Source of the DNA: Gammaproteobacteria bacterium
GTDB taxonomy: Bacteria; Pseudomonadota; Gammaproteobacteria; UBA6429; Thiohalophilaceae
Assembly (NCBI GenBank): GCA_029880855.1
Contig: JAOUNS010000007.1
Coordinates: forward strand, 62,001-126,000
DNA length: 64,000 bases
Direction of reading: 5' to 3'
How positions within the stretch are numbered: position 1 is the first letter of the stretch; each line of letters starts with the position of its first letter. Shown in pieces: positions 8,334-16,878 of this stretch. Under the pieces are notes generated by a model. That model searched no databases. It saw nothing but the letters and a program-made list of their open reading frames with translations, and had not been told where the DNA came from. The translations under genes were made by a program, and so were the position numbers.

Positions 8334-9386
8334 CTATTTATCATGACAGTTAATACAGATTTCCTGCATGCGTAACCGTTTGTTACTGTCTGCGCCCTTT
8401 GCCGCCGCCTTGTTTTTAATGACACCCTCTTGATGGGGGTTATGACAGGTTCCGCAAAAGACTTTACCTGTTCCTGGTTCAAGAGGGAACAGGATAGCAT
8501 TTTTTTCCTGCATCTCGCGCATCCTTTCCTGTATTCGAGCGGATGGTTTCACCAGATGGTTGGGTGTGCCACCCTGACCGGAAAAGAAAGTAAATGAGCC
8601 GCCGGGATGGGGCTTCCAGCGATGGCAGCCCCAACAGAGGCGGGACAAGTCTTCTGTCACCTGGAAATCCACTTCACCGATGCCGACGGCATCCGCCAGG
8701 TTTCGGGTTGTTTTATGGCACAACTCACACTTGCCCGGCAGCAGTTTGCCATTGTCAGCGATCTGTTTATGCGCATTCATACGCTGGTATTTTGTTGCGT
8801 CATGACAGTGATAACACAAGCCGGAGCGTGAATCATAGGGACCGGCGCGGAAAAACATTGGATTGGCGCCCTGCTCTTTTTTTCGCTCTTTTTTGCAGGT
8901 CATGGGTAAATCATGACAGGTGATACAGGTCAGTTTATTTGCATCACGTTTTACCGCATTACGAAATTGTCCGGGCATACGCTGCAACATTGCCTTGGGG
9001 ACCTTGATATCAGACACATGGATATAACTGTGGGCGGACAGTTCGGTATGGCATGTGTTGCACATCCTGTCGATGTCTTTGTCTCTGAGTCGCAAATTGG
9101 TTTTACTCGCCTTGCCGGTATGACAGGCAGTGCAACCATCCGCTTGCCAGTGCGGGTTGGGAATTTTATCCGGGGTCAGTTGGCCCTTTTGCAACAGTTG
9201 CGGTATTTTGCCCGGGTTCTGCAGGATCAGCTTGCGGATATCCACCGGTTTTGGTTTTTTTTTCGCAGCGGTACTCTTGTCGGTGGGGGCGACCTGCTTT
9301 TGCTGCGCCCACACCACCGTGCTTGCCGTTATGATGCAATATCCGATTAACGAGACAAAGAGTAGCTGGATGCTGTTTTTATACAC
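8334..9386 (-). CDS. Octaheme secreted c-type cytochrome
   Basis: The 350-residue product has a signal peptide (1-27), a Lys/Pro-rich linker and eight CXXCH motifs (CTACH, CNTCH, CITCH, CYHCH, CELCH, CWGCH, CGTCH, CINCH). The start is a GTG; upstream in-frame codons reach a stop without an ATG, and the signal peptide begins right at the GTG. It lies 63 nt after the 12-heme gene and ends the first cytochrome unit, just before the FNR promoter of the next. It is probably a periplasmic or surface electron carrier. I do not recognise a named family. Confidence 0.83.
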   Translation of the reverse strand: MYKNSIQLLFVSLIGYCIITASTVVWAQQKQVAPTDKSTAAKKKPKPVDIRKLILQNPGKIPQLLQKGQLTPDKIPNPHWQADGCTACHTGKASKTNLRLRDKDIDRMCNTCHTELSAHSYIHVSDIKVPKAMLQRMPGQFRNAVKRDANKLTCITCHDLPMTCKKERKKEQGANPMFFRAGPYDSRSGLCYHCHDATKYQRMNAHKQIADNGKLLPGKCELCHKTTRNLADAVGIGEVDFQVTEDLSRLCWGCHRWKPHPGGSFTFFSGQGGTPNHLVKPSARIQERMREMQEKNAILFPLEPGTGKVFCGTCHNPHQEGVIKNKAAAKGADSNKRLRMQEICINCHDK

Positions 9387-9449
9387 GGTCGTTGTAGTTA
9401 TGTATTAATTCGTGTCATGGCGGTCTGCCGATTTCAGCCGGCGGTTGTA

Positions 9450-9493
9450 TTACATTCCCCCGCCGCCGCCACCGCCACCGCCGCCGCCACCCA
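9450..9493 (-). repeat. GGN triplet repeat coding the C-terminal glycine tail
   Basis: The last coding stretch of the 12-heme gene is a near-perfect run of GGC/GGT triplets (CCG/CCA on the plus strand). A shorter similar run lies near 9719-9742. Length changes here would be in frame, changing tail length only. Confidence 0.6.
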
Positions 9494-11228
9494 TCATGCC
9501 GCAACTGGCTGAGCCGTTACTGTAGGAACAGGGGTCATGATTACGGCCATGGCATGTGAGATAACATGAACCGGCGAAGGTACCGTTGGAAATGAACTCA
9601 CGACGCCCGGAACCGCTTGGTGAAACAACGGAAGTATCGAAATTGATCAGGCGCGCAAACCCACTGCCGTGTGGATCATGGCACACATTACACGGGGTGC
9701 TGAGACCGCCTCCCATGCCACCACCACCGCCGCCACCCATGCCACCGGCACCGGTAATATGGAAATTGTGGCGCGGGAAACTCTGGTTGCCCAGAATACT
9801 GGAACGATTATGGCATTTGTAACACAGCGCATAGGCACTGCTGCTCTCCGGTGTGGGATCAGACTTCAGGTATTGCCGTTCAAGCAATTGCGGGAAATTT
9901 GATCCGTGCGGACCGTTGGGTCCACTGCCCCCTGCATTCGGCCCGTTATTGTTGTTATGGCAGTCGGTACAGTCAATGATACTGCTGGTGCTCAACCCGC
10001 CGGTCAGACTGGGCACATTGGCATTCCGCCCTGTCCCAACCACCGGATGATAGGAGGGTTGGCTGGTGTCAAACTCCTGCCGAACATTAGTGTTGGAAAA
10101 CACACGGGGTGTGGGTGAGGCGGGTTTGCCGGTACTGTCACCATGGCAGCGGAAACACAACTGATACTCACGGGTAATGGGTTTGACTGCCGCGCCGGTG
10201 CGGGTGACACCGCGCACGTTGGTCAACGGACCGGCCGGTGTACCACCGCCGGCTTTGGCCGCATGGGGATCATGGCAGTCATAGCACTCCACATGACGAT
10301 TATTCACCACCGCCGGTTCACTCGGGTCATGTACGCCGGTGCGCCTGTCCAGCGGGTGGACAGATGACTTGTTAAACTCGGCAGCGATATTTTCAGTTGC
10401 CACATGGCCGTTATGGCATGCCGTACAGTTGGCCTCTTCCACCGCATAGTTCAACAAACGTTCGGCAGAACCGGCATTGTGCGGGTTATGACAGTTTTGG
10501 CAGGCATTGTCCCGCACAGTGGTCCAGGTGGTATTGGGCCAGGGGTCGGTACTGCTGCCATCCCAACCCCGTGTGGAGTTGTTATGCGGTGTTTGTGACC
10601 AGCCGGTCTTGAGATGACAGGTCTCACACAGGTCACCCCGGACTGCGGACATCACCAGAAACTTGCCGTTTGTGTTGTCATGGGGATCATGGCAAGTGGT
10701 GCATTGCATCCGGCCGGAACCATCCAGCTTCACTGCGCCCGTTAATGTGGCAGGTTGTACCAGTTCACCATTGCGCTGATTCGCCAGTGTGGAGGTATAG
10801 TTAAACGAAACCGGATGATCGTCAGACAGGTCGGTACCCAGACGGGTCGACCCGGTCGGCATGGTGGTCACACCGCCGCGCATGGAAATATCGGTATCCC
10901 GACTCAACACCTTGCCCAGGGCGATGGTCCCGTCATGACAACTCAGGCAAAGGATGGACGCCCCGGTAGGTTGTCCGATAGAGGCATTGGCGGTGCTGCT
11001 GTTATAGGGAGTATAAGTGCTGCCCGGATTAAGCCGGTTCCACAGGGGACTGCTGGCAGCGGCCCGATGGGGTGTATGGCAGAAGATACAAACCTGACTT
11101 TCCTGGTTGGCGCGAACAGTACCCGGGCCGGTGGCGGAGAGATTATGTTTGGTCGTCAGCACACTCGCCAAGACTGAAGTCGACGCTGTCAAAAGCAGCA
11201 ACAGGGATAGATACCGCAAACCTGTCAT
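9450..11228 (-). CDS. 12-heme secreted cytochrome with glycine-rich segments
   Basis: The 592-residue product has a signal peptide (about 1-21), eleven CXXCH motifs and one late CX3CH motif (CYLTCH). Several hemes occur in close pairs with the CHxPH pattern typical of doubled-CXXCH cytochromes. Two glycine runs stand out: a Met/Gly stretch before the eleventh heme and a C-terminal tail ending in about twelve Gly and a final Met. The start follows a strong GGAGGAAAG site and overlaps the stop of the NHL lipoprotein gene (ATGA). The N-terminal motif order (ICLSCHDG-like, NDHPVSF-like) resembles the tetraheme protein at 15529-16209, so part of it may be an expanded version of that fold. Surface or extracellular location is inferred. 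Confidence 0.87.
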   Translation of the reverse strand: MTGLRYLSLLLLLTASTSVLASVLTTKHNLSATGPGTVRANQESQVCIFCHTPHRAAASSPLWNRLNPGSTYTPYNSSTANASIGQPTGASILCLSCHDGTIALGKVLSRDTDISMRGGVTTMPTGSTRLGTDLSDDHPVSFNYTSTLANQRNGELVQPATLTGAVKLDGSGRMQCTTCHDPHDNTNGKFLVMSAVRGDLCETCHLKTGWSQTPHNNSTRGWDGSSTDPWPNTTWTTVRDNACQNCHNPHNAGSAERLLNYAVEEANCTACHNGHVATENIAAEFNKSSVHPLDRRTGVHDPSEPAVVNNRHVECYDCHDPHAAKAGGGTPAGPLTNVRGVTRTGAAVKPITREYQLCFRCHGDSTGKPASPTPRVFSNTNVRQEFDTSQPSYHPVVGTGRNANVPSLTGGLSTSSIIDCTDCHNNNNGPNAGGSGPNGPHGSNFPQLLERQYLKSDPTPESSSAYALCYKCHNRSSILGNQSFPRHNFHITGAGGMGGGGGGGMGGGLSTPCNVCHDPHGSGFARLINFDTSVVSPSGSGRREFISNGTFAGSCYLTCHGRNHDPCSYSNGSASCGMMGGGGGGGGGGGGM

Positions 11229-12265
11229 GACTTTCCTCCAATGTACTGGAACACCTGGACCCGTCTGTTATGAGAGTCCGCAATATATATGGTATTATTT
11301 TCGCTAATATAGAGGCCGGTTGGCAACCAGAATTCCCCCGGTAACCCACCCTGCCGGCCGATATTTAATAATAGTTGACCCTGATCATTAAAAATCTGCA
11401 GCGCATGAAACAGGGAGTCCACGGTATAAATATGGCCGAAATTATCCGTGGCGACACCTTTTGGGCGTGAAAGTGTGCCGGTAGTGGTCCCTATCTGGCC
11501 GAAAAAGCCCTTGAATACCCCGTCATGATCAAACATCTGGATCCGGAAATTCAGCGAATCGGTCACATAGAGCCGTTCCTTATCCAGCCACATCAGGGTG
11601 GGGAAATTGAACTCGGCTTTGCCATTGCCACGCTTGCCGATCTGCTTCAGACGTTTGCCGTGTTGATCAAAAATACTAAACGAGTGGCCGGCGGTGTCGG
11701 TGACATACATCCGCCCGGTCGCTTGATCCCGGGCGATGCCGGTTGGCTGTGCTAGCCGAACATCCAGCACCAGCGGACTCGCCGTATCGCCGCCCGGTTG
11801 AATGATGAATATGCCGCCCAATTCCGAGTCAGCCACCAATACGGAATGATTCGGTCCGCGGGCCAGACCAACCGGTGAAGGTAACGGTTGATTGTCAGCC
11901 TGTTGAATCAGGCGATATTCATTTCTTTTCCGATTAAAGTAGTGGACCCCTCTGGCGCCGGGATCAGCCACATAGATTTCCTGTTCGCTCATGCTCACCA
12001 CCGCCATGGGCCTGACCATGTGTCTCTCCTCGGCGCCGGCGAACAGATCACCCAGCCGGGAAAGGAAACCTTTTTCGATCCCCATCTCTTCCGGCCGCTG
12101 AAAACTCCCCAGATACCGGATCCGCGCCTGGGCCGGTTTGGGCGGCCACACCATCTCGGACTTGATCGGGTAAAGGCGGTGATACGCGGATTGGGCACAG
12201 GCTGACAGGAAGATTGCACAGCACAATCCGGCAAGCACGAATCTTTGGCGATAGAAAATATTCAT
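11225..12265 (-). CDS. NHL-repeat lipoprotein
   Basis: The 346-residue product has a lipoprotein signal with an LSAC lipobox (Cys23), so it is expected to be lipid anchored at the outer or inner membrane. The mature part has repeated NHL blades (IYVADPGAR, MYVTDTAGH, LYVTDSLNFRIQMF, IYTVDSLFH, IYIADSHNRRVQVF). It lies 2 nt from the beta-barrel gene stop and overlaps the 12-heme gene start (ATGA). The repeated pairing of an NHL gene with a multiheme gene suggests that the propeller docks or secretes its partner; that is inference. Confidence 0.86.
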   Translation of the reverse strand: MNIFYRQRFVLAGLCCAIFLSACAQSAYHRLYPIKSEMVWPPKPAQARIRYLGSFQRPEEMGIEKGFLSRLGDLFAGAEERHMVRPMAVVSMSEQEIYVADPGARGVHYFNRKRNEYRLIQQADNQPLPSPVGLARGPNHSVLVADSELGGIFIIQPGGDTASPLVLDVRLAQPTGIARDQATGRMYVTDTAGHSFSIFDQHGKRLKQIGKRGNGKAEFNFPTLMWLDKERLYVTDSLNFRIQMFDHDGVFKGFFGQIGTTTGTLSRPKGVATDNFGHIYTVDSLFHALQIFNDQGQLLLNIGRQGGLPGEFWLPTGLYISENNTIYIADSHNRRVQVFQYIGGKS

Positions 12266-12267
12266 GC

Positions 12268-14265
12268 CTAAAACTCCCGTTTCAGTCTGGCGGTTAAAAG
12301 ATTATGTTCACGTTCGTTGTCACCCTGGATTTCTGTAATGGAACGTCCATCCAGTTCCATGACCAGCTTTCTGAACCGCCAGTGCCCTATAAGCGAAATT
12401 TCCTTCAGTCTGCGCGGTATCGTCCCGCCGGTGTCCTTCTCATGACTGATTTCAAACGCCAGCGAAGAACGGGGCCAGGGATGCGTCGATAACCGCGCAC
12501 TCTGTCGTTCAAGATCGATATCTTCGTTTGATAACAGATTATCCTGTTGCACTGCTCTGGCGGAAACCCGCAAGCGGGAATCTGTACTCAGTTCCGCCTG
12601 AACATAGAGATCAAACGTCTTTCGTTCATAAGGTGAAAAATCATCCGTTTGATCTTCCCGTACCGCCTCGCCACCCAGGATGATCATTTCGTACCAGAAC
12701 GGTTTTTCAAACCGAAATCCGGCTCGACTGCGTTGCACCGGTGTCAAATAGCTGGAACTGCCCTCTTTTTCATCCACATCTGCGTCTGAATAATCTGCGT
12801 AGAGTGAATAATGCTTCAGAAAATCGAGGGAGGCATGGAAATTTTGGCTGATGGTGGCATATACCACCTTTTCACCACTCTGGTATTGATACGTGACGAA
12901 AACCGTTTCGCCCGGTGCTATATTTCCGCCAACAACGCGTTCTATATAGGTCGTTGCACCAGTAGAAAATATTCGATAATCGTCAACAGGATTGGCATCA
13001 GTGGTAGAACTCAGTATTTGATTGGTGCTGTTCACCACTGTTATCGTACCGCTGTCGACAAAACTGTTGGCCAGGGCCACCGCTGCGGAATCCAGCCGCA
13101 CCGCTTCGCGCACTACGTCCACCAGCCCGCCGGATCGACTCGAGTTATCATAGCCCAACCCCATCCCCAGTTTTAATTGTCCGAAGGAGAGCGGTTTGAG
13201 ATAACTCACCGCACCGTTAATACCATGGTTATTCAGTTCCGCCTTGTTGGTTTCATTGGCTGAGCCACGTGCATCAAAGGTAAACGCCGTTGTTTCAGAA
13301 AAATTCACTCTCCCGCCCATGGCGGCTGAGGTATTGCGTATCTGAACGGATTCAATTTTGCTGTCAAGAAAATCCAGCCGATAATAGGTGGAAAAGTCCC
13401 GGCTGTGTTGCCAGGCAAGATTGGGAACAAAGCGAAATTCTTTTTGTACCGGCAAATTATCCTGCTCAAACCACGACAGCAGATTACTCATACTGAACTC
13501 TTTTTTTGCACCGAACCGGAAATGGGTATCCAGACTGGTGGACTTGCTGGTGATATCGGTGGAAAAGATCGGTTGGCTGGTAATGCCGCCGGCGGATTCA
13601 CGGTGATTGTCGTGATATGTCAATTGACCAAACCCGTCCTTGCCGATGGCACGATAGGAACGAAAAATAAATTGATCACTGCTGTCATTGACTATTCGGG
13701 TCTGACCGCTGCCTTCATTGTCAGTATGAAAGGCTTCGACATTAATGGAAAAAGGCAATAACGGTTGATGCACCGAGGCATTCAGTCCATAGAGCCTGTT
13801 CTCCTGAATAAAGCGCTCTTCCAGTGAAGGACTGATCATGGGACTCTCCCTGTTATAGTACAGCGTGATCGGATAAGGCTTCTTGTCCAGGAAGTTCAGC
13901 CTGGCATTCAAGCTGTCCAGCGACTCATCGGTCTCGGTATTGTCAATCGTTGTCTCCAGTTTGTTCTGCACATAGCTCAATCCCACACCAAATTCGATGT
14001 TCAATAAATTGGGATGGTAGATATAACTGCGGGACAACAGGTTAATGTCTTCACGTGTCGTGGAGAGTTTGCTGCCGGTCTTGGCCCCGTGAACCTGTCC
14101 CTGCATGAGTTCGTCACTCTGGTAACTGATACCGACGTCACCTTCAATACCGGTAAGGTTGAAAACCGAGATTTCATTGGCATGCACCGACAGCGACAGG
14201 CACAAGGCGACCATCAGGAGACTGTAACGCAACTGTGGACAACTGATTACCCGGTTTGCTTGCAT
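12268..14265 (-). CDS. Outer-membrane beta-barrel (porin-like) protein
   Basis: I choose the ATG at 14265, preceded by GAGGTGA, because a signal peptide (1-29, ending SVHA) starts there; the frame stays open further upstream without sense. The 665-residue product has many alternating amphipathic strands of about 10-12 residues and ends in Phe, the usual outer-membrane barrel signature. The mature protein appears to lack cysteine and has no N-terminal CXXC pair, unlike MtrB. Lying between two NHL lipoprotein genes and near three multiheme genes, it is a candidate for the barrel of a porin-cytochrome conduit. A general porin or an export barrel for the cytochromes are alternatives. Confidence 0.75.
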   Translation of the reverse strand: MQANRVISCPQLRYSLLMVALCLSLSVHANEISVFNLTGIEGDVGISYQSDELMQGQVHGAKTGSKLSTTREDINLLSRSYIYHPNLLNIEFGVGLSYVQNKLETTIDNTETDESLDSLNARLNFLDKKPYPITLYYNRESPMISPSLEERFIQENRLYGLNASVHQPLLPFSINVEAFHTDNEGSGQTRIVNDSSDQFIFRSYRAIGKDGFGQLTYHDNHRESAGGITSQPIFSTDITSKSTSLDTHFRFGAKKEFSMSNLLSWFEQDNLPVQKEFRFVPNLAWQHSRDFSTYYRLDFLDSKIESVQIRNTSAAMGGRVNFSETTAFTFDARGSANETNKAELNNHGINGAVSYLKPLSFGQLKLGMGLGYDNSSRSGGLVDVVREAVRLDSAAVALANSFVDSGTITVVNSTNQILSSTTDANPVDDYRIFSTGATTYIERVVGGNIAPGETVFVTYQYQSGEKVVYATISQNFHASLDFLKHYSLYADYSDADVDEKEGSSSYLTPVQRSRAGFRFEKPFWYEMIILGGEAVREDQTDDFSPYERKTFDLYVQAELSTDSRLRVSARAVQQDNLLSNEDIDLERQSARLSTHPWPRSSLAFEISHEKDTGGTIPRRLKEISLIGHWRFRKLVMELDGRSITEIQGDNEREHNLLTARLKREF

Positions 14266-14302
14266 AACAATAGTCACCTCTGACCCAACCCCCCTCTGAT
14301 CA

Positions 14303-15415
14303 CTATTGCGCGGTAGAATAATCCATTCCTTGCATCTGCCCGAAACCAAAGATATTCAATTTGTTCACCCCGAATTGGCTGGCAACAATAATGACATATT
14401 CCAGTTTGAAACCGGGGGCGGCATACTGTTGAAAATACTGAACGTTGTCGTAATCAATATGGATATCGGTCGGCAAATTGATGTGTTCCGGCGAATCACC
14501 CGGTCCGCCGAAGAACAACAGCAGTTTGCCGTCCTTATTAAAGATTTGGACATTTTCAAAAGCGGCATCCACCACGTACATCCGCCCGTCCCGGTCCAGC
14601 GCAATACCTTTGGGACGGGCGAATTTGCCAAGGGCGCTGCCGACATTGCCCAGACTGTGAATATATTTACCGTCCAGGTTATATTTCGAGATTTTGAAGT
14701 TACCGGTATCGCTGACGTAGAGGCTGTCGCCATAGGCGGCCATATTGGTGGGGAACTGTACCACCCCCTCTTTTGAATCCGGGGTGGCCATTTTAAAGAG
14801 CAATTTGCCGCTGTTTTTATCCAGCACCTGGATCAGGTGGTTCTTCAAGTCGGAGACATACATACGATCATCCACCAGCACCACATCCCCCGGTTTGAAC
14901 TGCCCTTCCGTGCCATAGGCCTGGACGAACCGATCATTTTGATCGTATTTCAGAACCTGTCCGCGCCCGGTATCTGTCACATATTTATTACCATCCTTAT
15001 CAATGGTGATATTAATGGGTTTCTTCATCCGGCCGCCGCCACTGCCATGCACCATGACCCGTTTTTTTTCAGTCAGGTCAAGCACCACGTAACCCGGGCC
15101 ACGGGTATCCACAGCGTAGATTTTGCCGTTATGCATCGCCACGCCATAGGGCTTGTTAATCAGCGCTTCATTGGATTCCTTGCCCAACACAAATTCGGCG
15201 AAACCGCCGCCCCCACCCAGGTCCTTGAGTGCGGTAAAGGAACGCAAATGCTGGATACGCGGTGGATTGGGCAAGGGGGGATAAAATACCGGACTGCCTT
15301 CACGGACACCGGGTCCGGTACAGCCGGTGGCCAGCACCAACAGCAGCCCGCAAAACAATAAACCGATCCCTGAGAGTGATTGTGACGGCAAAATGGACGG
15401 TTTATGAGTGTGCAT
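14303..15415 (-). CDS. NHL-repeat lipoprotein
   Basis: The ATG at 15415 sits 3 nt after a strong GGAGGAG site and opens a lipoprotein signal with an LATGC lipobox (Cys32). The 370-residue product carries NHL blades (KIYAVDTRGPGYV, KYVTDTGRGQVLKY, MYVSDLKNH, LYVSDTGNFKISKY, MYVVDAAFENVQIF). It differs from the other two NHL proteins in a longer C-terminal part with LEYVIIVASQFGVNKLNIFG. It lies between the tetraheme cytochrome and the beta-barrel genes, in the same orientation. It is probably a membrane-anchored partner of the secreted cytochrome; there is no direct evidence of function. Confidence 0.85.
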   Translation of the reverse strand: MHTHKPSILPSQSLSGIGLLFCGLLLVLATGCTGPGVREGSPVFYPPLPNPPRIQHLRSFTALKDLGGGGGFAEFVLGKESNEALINKPYGVAMHNGKIYAVDTRGPGYVVLDLTEKKRVMVHGSGGGRMKKPINITIDKDGNKYVTDTGRGQVLKYDQNDRFVQAYGTEGQFKPGDVVLVDDRMYVSDLKNHLIQVLDKNSGKLLFKMATPDSKEGVVQFPTNMAAYGDSLYVSDTGNFKISKYNLDGKYIHSLGNVGSALGKFARPKGIALDRDGRMYVVDAAFENVQIFNKDGKLLLFFGGPGDSPEHINLPTDIHIDYDNVQYFQQYAAPGFKLEYVIIVASQFGVNKLNIFGFGQMQGMDYSTAQ

Positions 15416-15528
15416 GCTCTCCTCCAGCCTGTTCGAGTCAGCCAACCATATACGAAACAGTCGGCAAAAGTAAGGCCCCGTTCCCTGTGGTTGTCCAGAG
15501 GAAAGCGGGGCCTGTTGGTCAGTCGGGC

Positions 15529-16209
15529 TTACTTGTTATGGCAAACCAGACAGATGGCGCTACCCGCATCAGTTACGCGTAACAGGCGGCTGCCGGTTTG
15601 TGCATAGGTGAAGTTGTTATGCACGTCGTGGCAGGAACTGCACTGTACCTGACCGGCTGACAGCATCACATCAGCGATGGTGCCTGTCTTGGTCTTGGTG
15701 CCGGAACCGATGGTGACTGTCTTCACGCTCGGGTCAAACAGACCGCCGTCAGCTGTCGCCAGGGCACTATTGAAGGTGAAGGAGATCGGGTGGTCGTTGC
15801 TCAGACCATCTGCACCCACCGCCTTGGGTCCAATCAGGAATTCGGTGTTACCGGGACCCTGAACACCGCCGAAGCTGTCAACCGCAACTGAACCGTCATG
15901 GCAGGAGAGACAGAGCTTGGAAGCACCGCCGGGTTGTGAGACTGTCGCATTCAGACTTGGGCTGCTGTACAGCGTGTAGGTCTGAGTGGTCAGTGTATGG
16001 TTCCACAAGGGGGCTTCTGTTACTGTGGTATCTGATCCGTGCGGAGTATGACAGGTTACACAGATTTGTCCGCCGGTGTAGGTCCGCCCGGAAAAGTCAT
16101 GGGCAGAGCCGGTGATCGTTTCTGCATTAACCTGGCTGACCACCAAACCAGACATCAATGTCAGTGCCCCGAGTGAAAATTTCATCAATTGTCTTGCCGA
16201 ACTTTTCAT
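15529..16209 (-). CDS. Tetraheme secreted cytochrome, OmcE-like layout
   Basis: The 226-residue product has a signal peptide (about 1-29) and four CXXCH motifs (CVTCH, CLSCH, CSSCH, CLVCH), the last at the very C-terminus. The start follows a strong GGAGGTAC site. Length, heme number and order (SAHDFSG, ICVTCHTPH, KLCLSCHDG, NDHPISF, VQCSSCHDVHN, final CHNK) resemble the small tetraheme cytochromes that include Geobacter OmcE, known to polymerise into extracellular filaments. That assignment is from recalled family features, not from a search. It has its own FNR-type promoter and leads the genes encoding NHL, barrel, NHL, 12-heme and 8-heme proteins. Confidence 0.82.
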   Translation of the reverse strand: MKSSARQLMKFSLGALTLMSGLVVSQVNAETITGSAHDFSGRTYTGGQICVTCHTPHGSDTTVTEAPLWNHTLTTQTYTLYSSPSLNATVSQPGGASKLCLSCHDGSVAVDSFGGVQGPGNTEFLIGPKAVGADGLSNDHPISFTFNSALATADGGLFDPSVKTVTIGSGTKTKTGTIADVMLSAGQVQCSSCHDVHNNFTYAQTGSRLLRVTDAGSAICLVCHNK

Positions 16210-16280
16210 TTTGTACCTCCAGGTTAAGGTTGTTGTGTTCGGATGCTTTATGAAAATTTCTTTTCAAAATTTATGGTTCA

Positions 16281-16322
16281 TTTATGCCTTTCGCGCCAGT
16301 AGGCGGCATTGATCTATGTCAA
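16281..16322 (-). promoter_or_regulatory. FNR-type box and -10 element upstream of the tetraheme cytochrome unit
   Basis: TTGACATAGATCAA (16322-16309 on the minus strand) differs from TTGAT-N4-ATCAA at one position. CATAAA (16286-16281) follows after exactly 22 nt. The predicted start is near 16274, giving a 65-nt leader before the ATG at 16209. Reading the box in the other direction gives no -10 element for the divergent gene at 16479. Confidence 0.65.
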
Positions 16323-16478
16323 GATTTCGTTCGATTACATTTTAACCAGACAAGACATGATAACTTATTGATTTTATTACTGCCGACACATACTCTATAA
16401 ACCGTAATAATCATAGCATCATATTCGTTTGCGTTACGACTTTTATTTGACGAAACACTGATCTGGAAGAAACCACCG

Positions 16479-16874
16479 ATGCAACGCTTGCTGTTTTATT
16501 GTTTGTTGGGACTTATCTGGTTGGGTCTGCCGGCGGTAATCCGCCTGGGAATGGGCGTAAGTCACGGATTATCAACGGAAAAAAGCCTGTTTATTTTTTA
16601 TCTGGGCTTTGCCTGGAGTATTGCCTTGCTGGTGTTTTTGCTGGAAACCTCACGCCAACAATTATTCCGGCGTGCCACCGCCTTGCGCAGCGGCGTCAAT
16701 CTGGCAGGTCTGGCGCTGGGAGCAACCTTGTTGGCCTGGCTGGTCAGTCCCCTGCGCAACACAGGGGGGATGGATGATATCCGGCGGGTTTTATTGATCT
16801 CGATCAGCTATGGCATGGCCGCCGGTTATCTCTATTTTCGGCTGAAATACCGTCATGGGCATGGTGAGAAATGA
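16479..16874 (+). CDS. Small four-helix membrane protein, unknown
   Basis: The 131-residue product has four predicted membrane helices (about 5-24, 36-57, 72-92, 101-121) and a basic C-terminus. A GGAAGA site precedes the ATG. It is divergent from the cytochrome genes on its left and convergent with those on its right. I do not recognise a family and see no catalytic motif. Confidence 0.6.
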   Translation: MQRLLFYCLLGLIWLGLPAVIRLGMGVSHGLSTEKSLFIFYLGFAWSIALLVFLLETSRQQLFRRATALRSGVNLAGLALGATLLAWLVSPLRNTGGMDDIRRVLLISISYGMAAGYLYFRLKYRHGHGEK

Positions 16875-16878
16875 TTGT

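Noticed and set aside
12268-14265. Assignment of the barrel as MtrB
   Set aside because: No CXXC pair at the mature N-terminus, and no adjacent MtrA-type decaheme gene; only a general barrel call is supported.
16309-16322. FNR box acting on the divergent gene at 16479
   Set aside because: Read in the plus direction there is no -10-like hexamer at the correct distance, whereas the minus direction fits exactly.
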